Shown: positions 33,865 through 46,296, numbered from the stretch's first letter. The stretch: 64,000 nt of DNA from Bursaphelenchus xylophilus (GCA_904066235.2 CAJFCV020000001.1:9548001-9612000), one strand, 5' to 3'. A program made the numbers and translations. Notes: a model not told the origin generated them from the sequence alone.

Positions 33865-35472
33865 ATGGGAATCTTCCTCAATGCCTCGGAATTACCATCG
33901 CCAGGTTTATTGCACTTCTATGAGATCTTCGAAGACATTATTTTCGGATTTACACTTTTCTTGGTCCCTTTGACAATTTCTGTCATGGTCCTGTGTAAGT
34001 TTTGCTCAACACTTTGCAAGAGAAGTGTTCAAAATGCTCAGGTTTTCTTTAAATTTGTTTTGACTAGCTGCTGCAAAACATCAATTTTTTGGTGAGAATT
34101 GGCCAATTTATTCGGATTTTGCGCATTCTTGCGGGATTAAAGATTACAGGTAATCGGAGGCCTCCCGGAAAGCGCACACTGGGGTTTTATACTTGACCTG
34201 TGCCCAACGTGAACCAAAAATTGAAAGAAATTCGGTTTTTGAGCACTTCCCTGCAAGGAAACGAGTCGTTTCAGCCAACAACAAAGTGATCAACCGGTAC
34301 CGCTTATTCCTTATAAATGAGCTAACATGGTAGGCGACATACCCCTTGCATTTCCATTCCAATTAAGGTCCTTAATGTTTGACTCAATGGCCAGTTTAAT
34401 CGGTGCAGTTACGATCTTCCCGCTACCTTGTTATTACGGTATTAATGTGACAAGCAAACTCTCGCATTCGCAGCAAATCGCTTACTTTGTTGTTGGCGCC
34501 GCGACACTAATTATGAAAGATTGCTCTATTTTCTATCAATTCGAGTACTTGTTTGTCCTATCTCTGGGGTCGGATTCAAAAGTTCGGCCCTATTTTACAA
34601 CGAAAACAGTGAGAGGCTGGCTTATAAGGCATGGGGTTTTTATGATCTGCCTGGTGGCCACAATCTTGGTAAGAATCCTGATATCGAGGCCCTCAATTAG
34701 ACCTTTGTCATTTTGTGATCAGACAGTACATACAGTCTCGAAAACACACGGAATTATAAAGAAAACAGGTGCTAAAACTACCGGAAGGGAAGCTTCTATC
34801 GCTTACAAATTTACACCCATTTTTCGCTGCAAAGTATTCTGTTTGTTTTTACATGTCTTTCCGGAAAGCCGTGGGACTGATTTTTGGTGTTTGCACTGTG
34901 CGAAAAAAGTCAAGCGACACCCTGAAAAAGGATTACCTAATAGGACCACTTTCAGACCCCAATCATCCTATTTCTGCCAGATCAGGATGCTCAAAGGGAG
35001 TTCATCGCTTCGCTTGATCCGTACGTCGCCCAACTCTTTGTTCAGCATCCAGACATGGTCTGCTTTACTACCGGAACCAACCCCAGGAAATCACTGATCG
35101 TCGGTTTCCTTGCCATTTCCGTGGCTCCCTTCATCGGAGTCTTCTTTCTGACCGTCATGCGCAGCTCAATGCGGCGGCAAAGCTGGTCGGCCAACACACG
35201 TCGTCTTCAGATGATGCTGTTTCGCTCTCTTGTCTTCCAACTGATCGCCTTTACTTTGTTCATGGTCATTGGTCATTCCAAGCGTGATGCTTCTGTCTAT
35301 GCCTATCTTTGAGCTTCGAAATGGCCCAATTGTCTCTGTGATCTGCTTCTGTCTGCTTATTATGCACACTCCGACCGACTGTCTTATGATTTTGTACTTT
35401 ATCAAACCGTATCGACAGTTCGTCTCCAAAATTTTTCGGTTTCTTCGGGGACACGGTAAATATAATTCTTAA
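33865..35472 (+). pseudogene. SR13: Srh-like chemoreceptor with a 7-bp tandem duplication
   Basis: Exons are 33865-33994, 34275-34329, 34368-34668 and 34956-35472. Starts MGIFLNASELPSPG. TM1-TM6 read normally with LFLINELTW, FPLPCYYGINVTSKL, YQFEYLFVL (Arg replaced by Leu), HPDMVCF and RLQMMLFRSLVFQL. At 35264-35277 the heptamer GGTCATT occurs twice in tandem. The second copy shifts the frame inside TM6 and translation stops at 35310-35312. With one copy the frame would continue through LRNGPIVSVICF and HTPTDCLMILYFIKPYRQ to the stop at 35470-35472 (331 aa). Only this one lesion is seen, so inactivation is recent or allelic. Intron 3 carries a GCACTGTGCGAAAAAAGTC repeat near 34890. Confidence 0.82.
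34860..34935. repeat. GCACTGTGCG repeat in SR13 intron 3
   Basis: Positions about 34860-34935 (TTTGCACTGTGCGAAAAAAG, then GCGACA) match 36760-36830 (GTGTGCACTGTGCGAAAAAA, then GCGACA). Both belong to the GTGC-box repeats scattered in this window. Confidence 0.5.
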
Positions 35473-35545
35473 AACGGTCAGTGTTCCGGGGAACGGGTAT
35501 CTGCGATTTCATCAAAATTACCGTTTTCAAAACCCTTGTTTTTAG

Positions 35546-35868
35546 CTAGTAACCTCTCTCGGATAATCTTGATCAATGAGTTGTCCTGGTAAGGGATTAT
35601 TTACAATTCACAAACGCAGATATAATCGTTGGTATTTGACGTTACGGCTTCGTTAATTGGCGCTGTAACTCTATTCCCTCTGCCTTGTTACTACGGTGTG
35701 AACGTGACCAGTGCCCTCTCCCATACGCAGCAGTTAACTTACTTTGTTATCGGAATCGGCGTTTATGCAATGAAGGACTGCTCCATCTTTTACCAATTCG
35801 AATACATTTTTGTGAGGTCGCTTACGCCGGATCCAAAAGCCAGAGGCAGTTCGCTTCTAGATGCGTAA
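35546..35868 (+). pseudogene. Relic 14: exons 2-3 of an SR15-like receptor
   Basis: An exon 2 relic (35546-35588) keeps its TTTAG acceptor and a GT donor but has lost the INxYR codons by a 12-nt deletion. An exon 3 relic (about 35625-35850) is very close to SR15 exon 3 (LFPLPCYYGVNVTSALSHTQ, YQFEYIFV) but its acceptor AAGG is changed to AATC. The frame then ends in GSSLLDA and stop before TM4. Exons 1 and 4 are missing. The following segment (35870-36510) matches sequence downstream of SR15. Confidence 0.85.
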
Positions 35869-36034
35869 ATGTCACCTCAATATTAAAAGACAATTCGTTA
35901 AAGCTAACACCAAAGACGAACGATTGGATCGTTATTGCAAGGATAAATTGGTCTAAATTTTTGCACAATTTGCCTCGTGGGCAAAGCGACTGATAATGGC
36001 CGCAATTACAAGCCGAGAAAGCAGATGTCGTGTA

Positions 36035-36560
36035 ATATACTTCTCAGACTGAAGAACGTTTGCGTGGGCGTTACATAAGTTCCAGTAAACGCAGAAATTT
36101 CTGAAATTTTCGGTATCAGCTTTCGTATTTATCTTGCCACTATTATACCGTTCGCCGTTTCAGAGTTGTTGTTTTTTGAACAAACCAAGAACTCAAAGAG
36201 TTTGGTAAGTCTTGACCACAAATAAATCTCGTGTTATACCTTACAGAACTTACTCTCTTCTGAATGGCGCCTCAGTAGATGCGATAATATATAATTCTTA
36301 AAAGTAATGCCAGGTCATAGGTTTAGGATTCTGTTTTTCTGCGTTGGATAAATAAGCCGCATCTACTGAAAATACAACGCGGAAAGGAAGATAAGGTTAC
36401 AATCTGCGTTTTTTGTATTTTATTTCTTCACCAACCTACGTTTGAGTCGATCCTATTTGCAATTACTGTAGTCCTGCTGCCTTTTACAATCGCTGTGATC
36501 GTTCTTTGTAACTCACTTGAATTTTAAACTGAAAAAGGATCATGAATTTTATTTCCAGCG
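36035..36560. repeat. Decayed copy of the SR16 upstream block
   Basis: The stretch containing TGAAGAACGTTTGCGTGG, AAATTTCTGAAATTTTCGGT, GAACAAACCAAGAACTCA and AATAAATCTCGTGTTATACC corresponds in order to 39700-40340 in front of SR16. Together with relic 14 and relic D it outlines a duplicated two-gene segment. Confidence 0.75.
36441..36509 (+). pseudogene. Receptor relic D: 3' half of an SR16-like exon 1
   Basis: TTTGAGTCGATCCTATTTGC and onward match SR16 exon 1 from 40229, encoding FESILFAIT/SxVL and VIVLC. The initiator and E-L-P-S half are deleted, and the donor GTAAGTCACTT has become GTAACTCACTT. A TTTCCAG-like acceptor follows near 36558 with no recognisable exon 2. Confidence 0.7.
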
Positions 36561-36759
36561 GTGGCAACTTGGGTCGAATATGTTATACATAATAATATAC
36601 AGGTATATGAACTAAATTATGATTAAACTACAACAGCATTACTTTTCAGACGTTTTAATTACTGTTCATAAACTTTGGGAGGCTTAGGTAACTGTAATCA
36701 TTTTAGCTATAATAGAATACATTAGTGGTCTTCTCCCGGTTCAAAGAAAATTTACTAGT

Positions 36760-36972
36760 CCTTCCGCAAAGTCGCCTGATTCTTGGCGTGTGCACTGTGC
36801 GAAAAAAGTCGAGCGACAGCAGAAAAAAGCCTATTGCACAGTGCAAAGAAAACTATTTCTTGCTTTATTTCGGAATTCGGTGCTGAAAAAATTAAGTCGA
36901 CGGCAATTTTTCGATTTGGGCGTCTACTTTTTTGTGCACCGAAAATCGCGATTTGGGAAAAAATTTTTGTGA
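36760..36972. repeat. GTGC-box repeat element (diverged)
   Basis: Contains TTCCGCAAAGTCGCCTGATT, GCACTGTGCGAAAAAAGTCG and TTGCACAGTGCAAAG, parallel to the 34860 copy. No terminal inverted repeats are clear. The remainder of the spacer 36973-37773 shows no gene; CTCCGGGTAAGC and AACCGGAGGTC near 37100 and 37170 are weak inverted matches only. Confidence 0.45.
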
Positions 36973-37773
36973 ACTCTTATATGACCACCTTTATATCAGA
37001 CCCAGAGATTGTGGAGATGGAAGCCCGGCGGATTTGTTTGCCTTTTCTCTGCAGTGGTATACTTTTTTTGCCAGAACGTTTAGATGTGTTGTAGGAGGAC
37101 CTCCGGGTAAGCACGGTAGTTCTTAACAACTCCAGCCGAACGGCCTACCTGAGCCAAAATCTGCCAAACCGGAGGTCTTTGCCATTTCAGGGCCGCAATT
37201 TCGCCCTCTTCAAATTCTGTTGACGTTTTTCCTCGTAGAAACCCAGAAGGACAACTAAGAATATAACAAAGGCGAATAACTTGCTTTGCTGCAGCACCAA
37301 CCACAAGAAAATTGCAAAATATTGCGTGCATTTATAATCTTGTCGCAAAAAAAATCATCAAAATTTCGGTTTTTTCAACTTTTTTCCATATTGTGGAAAC
37401 TTCTCGAAATAATTTTTTGGCACATGATTTATGGTACACTAATGCATATTGGGACCAAATATGGCAGTTTTTTCGACAACCACAAAAGTTATTTTAAAAG
37501 TGCTGTAATCTTGTCGAGCACTGTAGTGGGCCACAGATTCACTCTACTGTAATGCGTAAAATCATAATGAATGTGAATTTGATTTCCTGAAACTGAAAAA
37601 GCTTTTTTCAGCTGAACTACAAATTTTTAGGCTGTTTCACCATATCCGACGGATGTGATGAAACTGTGGGACACTGGCAGTGTACAAACACAAACTTACG
37701 TTTTTTGTTCTTCTTCAGAGATATTAAAACATTTGGTATCGAGTACGGTTCATATCTGACCACGTTGTCTGCT

Positions 37774-39231
37774 ATGGGGGTCTTCTTGAATGAATCTGAC
37801 CTACCGTCCGCTGAATTTCTTCAATTCTACAAGGTGTTCGAGGACACTGCCCTCGGGGTTACCGTAATTATGGTTCCCTTCACAATTCTCGTCATGCTTT
37901 TCAGTAAGTCTTAAATTACCATTTTCAAAACTCTTGTTTTTAGCTAGTAACAGTGTCATCAACGTCTACCGACTACTCTTGATCAACGAGTTGTTATGGT
38001 AAGGGATCACAATTCACAAACACAGATATCATATTGTTCAAGGTCGTTGCTGCTTGACATTATGGCTTCGTTAATCGGCGCTGTATCGTTATTCCCTCTG
38101 CCTTGTTACTACGGTGTGAACGTCACCAGTGCCCTCTCCCACACGCAGCAGTTAACTTACTTTGTTATCGGAATCGGCGTTTATGCAATGAAAGACTGCT
38201 CCATCTTTTACCAATTCGAATACATTCTTGTGAAATCGCTTGCGATGGATTCGAAGACTAGAGCGTTCCTTGGACTCAAAACAAAGAGGCGTTTGGTGAT
38301 GAGGCATGTCGGGATCATGGTCGTTATTCTCGGGGCAGTATTAGTAAGTCAGGCTGGTTAATGAATTCCCGAGCACAATCGCGGCGCGGTCATCTGAACG
38401 CAACTAAAGGCTCACCAAGGAAGGGCGCGTTTTCAGATTTTCTAAACATTTTGCAAGCGTTTTGATGGCCGAGAATCATTCGATAACCATTTTATTATCT
38501 CGAGTCTTTTACCGACCGCTGACAATGATATGTTATATTCATACGAAGCTGTAAATGAGGGCTAACTTTATCCCTATTTTTAGACTCCACTAATTTACTT
38601 TTTGCCCAATCAAGAAGAACAGAAACTATTTTTCATATCACTTGATCCATTTATCGGCAAACTCTACGAAGACCATCCCGATGTCGTCTGCTTTACAGGT
38701 GGAACAAACCCAGAAAAAGCAATTATAGTCGGTCTTATCGTTCTCTCCACAACTCCGTTTATTGGGCTCGTCTTTCTGATCATAATGTACTATTCAATGC
38801 GTAAAGGCAATTGGTCAACCAACACTTATCGTCTTCAAATGATGCTCTTCCGTTCCCTTGTCTTTCAGTTAATCACATTTTCCGTGTTCATGTGTCTTCC
38901 ATGCATGATGATGATCATTACGCTCCTCTTTAAACTTCGCAAAGGTCCAATTATCACTGTGATTTGCTTCTGTTTCATCTTGATGCACACTCCATTTGAT
39001 TGTTTTATGATCTTGTATTTCATCAAGCCCTATCGACGCGTCGTAGCGAATTTACTCAATTTTCTGCAGGGCTATGGAGATACAAAAATACAATATACAA
39101 CTCATCGGTTGTTCCCCTTGACTCAACAGTTCTTTCAACGCAAGTCAACAGTTGATCTCTCAGGGCATCAGCCACAGTCAATCATTTCTAAAAATCCTGT
39201 ATCTATTGTAAACAATCTGCCAAAAACATAA
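37774..39231 (+). CDS. SR15: Srh-like 7TM chemoreceptor, Arg-less subgroup
   Basis: Exons are 37774-37903, 37944-37998, 38043-38343 and 38584-39231, giving 377 aa, the longest in the array. Starts MGVFLNESDLPSAEF. Exon 2 encodes SVINVYRLLLINELLW, where SR1-12 have I-S-x-Y-R-W. Exon 3 has LFPLPCYYGVNVTSALSHTQ, MKDCSIF and YQFEYILVK, so the Arg of the E-x-R motif is Ile. Loop 2 has LPNQEEQK and HPDVVCF; TM6 enters YRLQMMLFRSLVFQL; TM7 is HTPFDCFMILYFIKPYRR. The tail of about 65 aa is Ser/Gln-rich. It is the intact relative of relic 14. Confidence 0.9.
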
Positions 39232-40170
39232 AATTAAACGTCAGATTGTAATAATGGTTGTACTCGCCAAGAAAAGCATTTATGTTTCTCCTTTTGTTCT
39301 CTATCCTCCAATCTTCGATTTGTAAAATTCTTCAGAAATAAATAGTAAAGGACAAGTCGGTAAAAGGAACACCAAATATGAAGGATTGGATTTACTAATT
39401 GGACTGTTTGGATATTAAAATTTTCAACAGAATACGGTTCATTTAGTCTGTTCGAAACTTTCTAACGATTCGCTTCGGTTTTTATCCGTCTGTCGGCAAA
39501 ATAAGGCTAACTTGTTGCGTTTTGGAATTGGGAAACTGCATAAATTTTGCGACGAGGCGAGACATTTTGCTGCGACGATTCCTTATTATTTTCCCCACAA
39601 ACTGATAACATACAGAAAAAAAACTCACCAGCCATAAAAAAATTGAAGCCTCGAGAAGTTTCTAAACATTTGCAAGAAAACCGCAGAGCAAAGCAAGAGT
39701 TATTTCTCAGACCGAAGAACGTTTGCGTGGGGTATGCATTAGTTCCAGTAAACTACAAACGCAGAAAGTTCTGAAATGTTCGGTATCAGTTTTTGTATTA
39801 CTCTTGCAACTAACGTTCGCCGTTTTAGAGTTGTTTTCCTTTGAACAAACCAAGAACTCAGAGTTTGACAAGTCTTGACTCAAATAAATCTCGTGTGATA
39901 CCTTGCAAACCCGCTATGTTCCGAATGGTATCTCAGTAGATGCGATAATATATAATTCGTTAAGGTAACGTCAGATCAAAGGTTTAGGATTTTGGTTCTC
40001 TGTAATGGAGAAATAAGCCGCATTTCTTGAAAATACAACGAAGAAGAGAAGGTAAGGTTACAATCTGCATTTTTTGTATTTCATTTCTTCAACAACTCCA
40101 TGTGTCTACTGTATTTGGATGTCGGGTTTGTTTCTTCGCTATTCACAAAAGTCGAAGGAGTTCTGGCTTT
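39232..40170. other. SR15-SR16 spacer, partly duplicated at 36.0-36.5 kb
   Basis: AATAAA at about 39337 is a likely SR15 polyadenylation signal. From about 39340 and most clearly from 39700 the sequence matches 35870-36510. No coding content. Confidence 0.55.
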
Positions 40171-41399
40171 ATGGGGCAGCTCTTGCAGCCCTCGGAGTTA
40201 CCATCAAGCGAACTTTTAGTCTTTTATAGGGCCTTTGAGTCGATCCTGTTTGCAATTAGTCTTGTCCTGGTGCCTTTTACAATCTTTGTGATCGTTCTTT
40301 GTAAGTCACTTCAATCTTACTTTGGAAAGGCGTCATAAATTTTGTTTGCAGCTTCTAACAGGATCATCAATCGGTATCGATTCTTTTTGGTCAATGAACT
40401 ACTATGGTAAGTACTTAAAATGCCTTCAACAGTGCTTAGGTCACTTATCTTGGACACATTTATTTGCCTAAGCGGCGCTGTCGTGTTATTCCCTCTTCCG
40501 TGTTATTACACAACTAACATCGCAAGTAATCTCACAGAAAATCAGCAAGTCGCATATTATTTGATCGGTATAGCAACGATGGCCACAAAAGACTGCTCCG
40601 TTTTTTTCCAATTCGAATATTTGTTTATTCGCTCTTTGTCTTTCGATTCGAGAGTTAGAAATGTGTTCACGATGAGAACATTTCAAGGAGCCATCTGCAG
40701 ACGCATTGCATTCTTGGCCTTGCTTTTAGTGGTGGTTATGGTAAGTTTTTGACCTCTAAATTTCCGACATGTTTCGACCGATGTACATGTTATCATATGA
40801 TAAATAAACTCACCCTTTTGTTGCAGACTCCCTTAGTCCTCAGTTTGCCAAATCAAGAGGTCCAACAAAAAGAACTCTCATTGCTAGACCCCTTGGTTTT
40901 CCGAATCTTCATCGATCATCCAGATGCCATCTGCATCACCTCAGGCATCAATCCCAGGGGTTCAATTCTGTGCACATTCATTATATTACTCTTGACGCCT
41001 TTTGTTACAATTTTCTTTCTCATTGTTATGTATCACACAATGCATCGGAATAACTGGTCGTCCACGACGTATCGCCTTCAGATGATGTTATTTCGATCTC
41101 TTGTCTTTCAATTGATTGCTGCTATAATGTTCATGGTAATTCCGGGATTAGTTTTTCTGGCAATGCCAATTTTTGAATTTCGCAATGGCCCCATTGTTAC
41201 GACAATCTGTTTTTGTTTCTTTTTATTCCACACGCCGGTTGATTGTCTCATGATCCTGTATTTTATTAAGCCTTATCGAGTTTTTGTCCTGAGGGCATTA
41301 CGGGTCTGGTTTCATCGAAACTCATTGGGTGGAGCTTCAGTAAACCCTCTGGGGCCGACTCCAGAGGTTCCTCCAGAAGCTCTAAGGGCTAGTTTTTAA
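40171..41399 (+). CDS. SR16: Srh-like 7TM chemoreceptor, last of the plus-strand array
   Basis: Exons are 40171-40300, 40352-40406, 40440-40740 and 40827-41399, giving 352 aa. Starts MGQLLQPSELPSSEL. Intron 2 is 33 nt. Exon 2 encodes RIINRYRFFLVNELLW. Loop 1 is LFPLPCYYTTNIASNL, where the family Gly after Cys-Tyr-Tyr is Thr. The TM3 motif is FQFEYLFIR (Arg replaced by Leu). Loop 2 has LPNQEVQQK and HPDAICI; TM6 enters YRLQMMLFRSLVFQL; TM7 is HTPVDCLMILYFIKPYR. The tail is Pro-rich. The array ends here; the next 5.7 kb contain no receptor. Confidence 0.9.
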
Positions 41400-41870
41400 G
41401 TCGCGTCTCTAAGGCTTATATGCTGAAAATTTATCCCGTATTTTTAAATAGACTATATTATAAATTGAAAACACCGCTTCTTGTCAACATATTCTTGCGT
41501 CTGTAACCATGCATTCCACCCGATAACAATCTAAACTGCCATTGGCGGCTTCCTCTTGCGGCCGCGGAGCGAAAAAAGGCGAAGGGTCTGAAGATAGCGT
41601 CGCGAGGGCTGTTCGATTCATGATTGGCGGGTTTTTGTCGCTCTCAAGGTTCCCTTTTGAGGCTTCAACCGCCAGAAAAAAAAATCGAAATTGCATCGTA
41701 AAAGAGTAGTCTTTGAGGGAGATTTTTTCTGTGAGTTGTCGACATTAACTGTTCTTTACAAGGAGACATACGCCAGATTATTAAAGATGATAAAATATCT
41801 CAAGCCATATTTACCCTCAGACCTTGCATTTCTTCCCCCCAAGTTCTCTCCAATGCAATGATGAAGCCAG

Positions 41871-44253
41871 AGATAAGATCATGAAGACACAACTCGATGA
41901 GCGAGGTTTTGAGGGAAGCCAAAGAAGCTCCGTCGCTTCGTTGGAAACCGCTTTTTCATCGTCTTCAAAAGGCTCGTTGTGTTGATTATTGAGGGAAGCG
42001 ATGAGATGGCCTTGAGGTGGAAGATAAGAGACAGTCGGCTTTTCGAAAACTTTCATGTTTTGTCGTCGAAATGAGAAGTCTTGGAGCTTACGCAATTACG
42101 AAATTTCGGTGTGCGTAGAGAAAGTGCTGAATGCGTTGCTGGAACTTTAGAATCCTTTTGATGACGAAGGTTATGACAGTATGTTTCCTAATGATGTCAC
42201 AAAGCCCTTGTATTCTTGGCGAGCCATATTTCTGATTCCAAAATCTGAAATTGTGCATCTGATTATCAACCCCATCGACCTCAGCCTCGGCTATTGAGGT
42301 TAACGAGCAGAAAGCCATTTATTTTCATTTACATCCTATTTCCCAATAATTTATGATCATTTCGCGGTAATTGCTTTGGCTACGCAAAAAAACCCCGAGG
42401 GTCTTTTGAAGAAAAGCCCAAAAATAAATTAAGCGCCCGTGCCGATGTAATCGTGCCGTTCCCGTTTCTGATTCTCGTTTCTCGCGGTTTTGTTTATCGG
42501 CGGCCAATCAGTGCGCGTCTTCGGGCGCAACAACGGGACTCATGTTGGCTTTGTGGGCGAGTCGTCTTCAGATGGGGGTTCTGCGCTACTCAAGGGCGAG
42601 CAACTTTTCGAAATGTTGTTTTATGAGGTTCGGTCGGGGCGGTTGTCAAATTTTTATTTCCTTTTTTTGGATGTAATGAGTGGTTAGGCTTCTCAAAGAC
42701 TGCCTTATCTTGTGTGTGCGTAATTGATAGGCGATATTAATCGTTTATAACATTTTTTAAAGGATTCGTACCTCATCTTCTATCATTATCTCTGCTTAAA
42801 ACACCTTATCGAAGCCTTGCCAAAACCGACGAAGAGTCGGTTGGCGAAAAAGGAACGGTTGAGCGCACAAACTTTGACGTAAATTTGTTTCTACAGCCGA
42901 TGACAGTTTCTGATTTGCAAGCGCGTGAAGGAGAGCGAGGCGGAGGTTGAGGTCGATGGAACGTGTGCGTTGACGGATTATTTGAGATGACTGAAACAAA
43001 GGGCATTCATGGGTTAACAACGAGGTTAGAGGTTAGGTTACTGTAATTGGTTGTCGCTAAACAGTTAAGATTGAAGTTAAAATTTAGTTTGCAAATTGTC
43101 ATTCTGGTAGCTTTATTACTATACCAAAATACCTGGATTTATATCAAGATCCTCTACATTCATTTTATCCTTGTTGTTCTAAGACTTCATACTGCTTCCT
43201 GGAATCTAATTTAGTCCGCATAAACTCTGCACTTGCCCAGCTATGTCTTGCACGTCCTCCAACTCCCTGTAACCTTGTCATTCCCTCATTCCTCAAGCCC
43301 GATCATCTCCTTTCGCCGCGAGTCGGAACACCGCCATTTTGTGATGCGTGAAGATGAGTTCGCCGCGCCTTTGAGTGCAAAACAGCCGGCGGCGTTGCAC
43401 TTTGAGGCTGGGCGACGTTATCGATGTAGCATCTTCGCCGCCGTTGGCGGGGGGCCGGTTTCTCGGCTTACTCCTCAGTTTGGCGCAAAACAGTCAAAAC
43501 AGTTCGGCGGTCACTGTAATCTCGGCTTCATCAGGTATATTCTTGGTGCCAAAAACTCTTAAAATTTTATGTCATTTACTTTCTTATTAGGTTTAGAAGT
43601 ATGACTCCACGATTCTTTTCTGGTGAGCTTTTGGTTTCATCCGCAGCCCTTCATTATTCTTGTTTCTTGCGTTTAAACTTTCTTATCTCCCTCATCAGCG
43701 TGACAAGAAAAACCTCTAATCTGCATGTCGTAACCGATATAACCGATTAGCCGATCGGTCAAGATCTCATGTCCTTCGACGCAAAAGGTTAACGGGACGG
43801 AGTCAAAGACGGAAAGCGATTTGGCCTGTAATTTGAGAAAGTCGGTGTTTTTGCATAGGCGAAAAGGTTGCGCTTTTACGAGGTGGCATATTATGGGGAC
43901 AAATCAGGGTCGGGGTGATCGTAAATGGGAAATAAGGGCTCAAAAATTCTCTGAGAGTGGATGAGTTGGTCTCCATGGTCTAACAATCTTAGACTCGAGG
44001 CCATGATTATCTCTTGATAACATCGTTGTAGACATAATAAAGCCGTTTACTTTTCCTTTGTCGCTTTTTCCTATTATGTATAGAACTTGGCAACTTTCTC
44101 CCACTTGTCTGACCTTTCGATCACGCCGCTTCCACCACCATATTCTTGCAATCTGTTGTCCGTGACAAGGCCGTGGCCCAGGTGACGACCATAAATATGG
44201 GGTTCGAAGCAAAACAAATGTCTTTACGGGGATCATATAAGGTGCAGATAAGG
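41871..44253. promoter_or_regulatory. Cluster of AGATAAG (GATA-factor) sites
   Basis: AGATAAGA at 41871-41878 and 42022-42029, its complement TCTTATCT at 43681-43688, and AGATAAGG at 44246-44253. Such sites bind GATA factors of nematode epidermis and gut. Four in 2.4 kb is more than chance would suggest (about one per 8 kb for the 7-mer on two strands), but this is inference only. Confidence 0.3.
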
Positions 44254-46110
44254 GGAGGGAAGAGGAGCTGATCATTCGCCGGTCTCTGCGATTCGCGCGG
44301 TTTCCGAGTGGGATATTCGGGGGTTGGGGTGTGAAAAGACCAAGCGGCGAAGAGAGCGAAAGCAGTTTCGGTGGGAGTGGTTACGGTAGAATAGATTTGT
44401 TTTTTTATATTCATCAGCTGCAAAAAAGTTTTCCCAAAATTCTTGATCACTTATTTGGAGAGTGGATTACTGTTTCTGCGCCTTCTTTGAGCTTCAGTAA
44501 ACCTTAAAACTTCTTGCATACAGTTCCAAGAAAACTGTTAATGAGTTAGCGTCCAAATTTGAAAATTACAGTCCGAAAGGGAAAGTTTCGAGTTTTCCAA
44601 GAACCGTTGTCCATTTGTCTTTATGGGTTTTTCCTCACCTTGCGCGGTGTCAAAAACGATTTTTTTTGAAAAAGGCTCACTCAAAAAGCCATCCATTAAT
44701 CGGCGTTTTGCCAGACTTTTTTTGAATCTCCGACTGTTTCAAATATGTTTATCATATTGGCTTTCCTCAAGCTTTATATTCCTTTGTCATTTTTAAGTTT
44801 ACCTTGTCCAAAGAGCCGCTCGAAATCCATGTTTACAATATCGGTTAGGCAATTCAGCGATCCTGACGTCTTTAGGTTTGTGACAACCGCGTTTCGGCCA
44901 CAATCCCTTTGAAGCAGCTGTTTTTTGAAGGGTATGTTGGTGTTTATTGGCTCCATTAAGCCAACTAGTGGTCTTGAGAGATCAGCTAGCATGTCGAACA
45001 TCCATTTCTCTGTTATTTCCGGAATTTGCACTTATTCGTCATCTCCCATTGTGTCATCATTTACTGGAGGGCACAAGTAGCGCTGAATTGCATAACAAGT
45101 CATGTAAATCTTTTAGAAATAATCTGACAGAAAACTAATGTGGATTTGTCGTAGTAAAATGTCTCTCCTTGTCTCAGTCGTGCAATAAATATCCAGCCGC
45201 GGCTAGCCGTCGCAACACGATGATGGCTGATTCCAAGGCGCGCCGAATCTACATTATTTTCCCGACGGACAGGTATTGCACTTTTATCGCCCATTTCTCA
45301 GCCCATTGGGAACTCGTTTTTTGCCATGTCCGCAAATTAATGGCCCTTTGGTCGCTTAATCAAGTACCGCTAGGAAAAAGAAACTTCTGCCAACATGTCT
45401 TGCAGCCCCCTCTGGCAAAGAGTAATGAGGTTTGGCAAAAAATATCAGGTAGGCCTGGCGTCTGTTTGGGAACAGTGAAGAGTGCTGTGAGTGATCACGG
45501 TATCCTCCGATGGCATCGGAAGAAACCGTAATATTTGGTTTACATCAATTGTATTATACATATAAAAAGTTGTTACCATGGCACAGGTCCTCTGAGATCC
45601 CTTTGATTTTCCCGATACATAATCTTATGAGCGCTTCCCCACCGTAACATCAGCCAATCCGAACATCACACACATGACCCACATTCACCACACGAAATGT
45701 CTCAACGTACTCGAATGTTTGACAAAAACCCTGCAAACAAGTCGAACTCCCTCTTCATCCCCCTCGGAAATCCCTCTCCACTCATCGATCTTGGAATGGC
45801 GGCCCTCAGGTAGAGAGAAATCATAGCCGGAGGCGCTTGTGGCCGACGGAACCGCCGCTAATTAATCATGTTGAATGTGGCCGCCGAAAACGTTGGGGTG
45901 GCTTTTCGGGCCAAAAAAAAGGAGATAAAAACCTGGTCCCGATTGGTGTTAGTGATAAAAAACTCGGCGTTTTTCAGTACAAACTTTTTTCGAACTTTAA
46001 ATTTGTTTTTGAGAGAGGTATGGTAAAGATCTTTGTTTTGGGGTAACGCCAATATAAGGACTATGTGCAATGAATTTTGACCGAAAGCCATGTTAAACGG
46101 GTTTTTACTG

Positions 46111-46296
46111 TACTACTCGCGGCATAAAGTCCGTGGAATTTGTACAGTGCGTTTTTACGTCTTTCTTTGATTTTTCGCCCCGTCGCCGCGACTTCCCGTT
46201 TTGGCTCAAGCAACATGTGTTTATGCGCTAGAGGACAGCAAATTTTGCGGGCAACGTCAGCGAAAAAAGTCTACAGACTTTCTGGCGCGAGTAGTA
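46111..46296. mobile_element. MITE-like element (TACTACTCGCG ends)
   Basis: TACTACTCGCGGCATAAAGTC at the left and its near-complement ending GCGCGAGTAGTA at the right bound a 186-bp non-coding segment with TACAGTGCG and GTCGCCGCGAC inside. Terminus and interior link it to the elements at 2125 and 3002. It lies about 0.8 kb upstream of the Runx start. Confidence 0.7.

Noticed and set aside
41817..42095. Minus-strand 92-codon frame
   Set aside because: No homology signature, no splice sites and it lies in presumed regulatory DNA.
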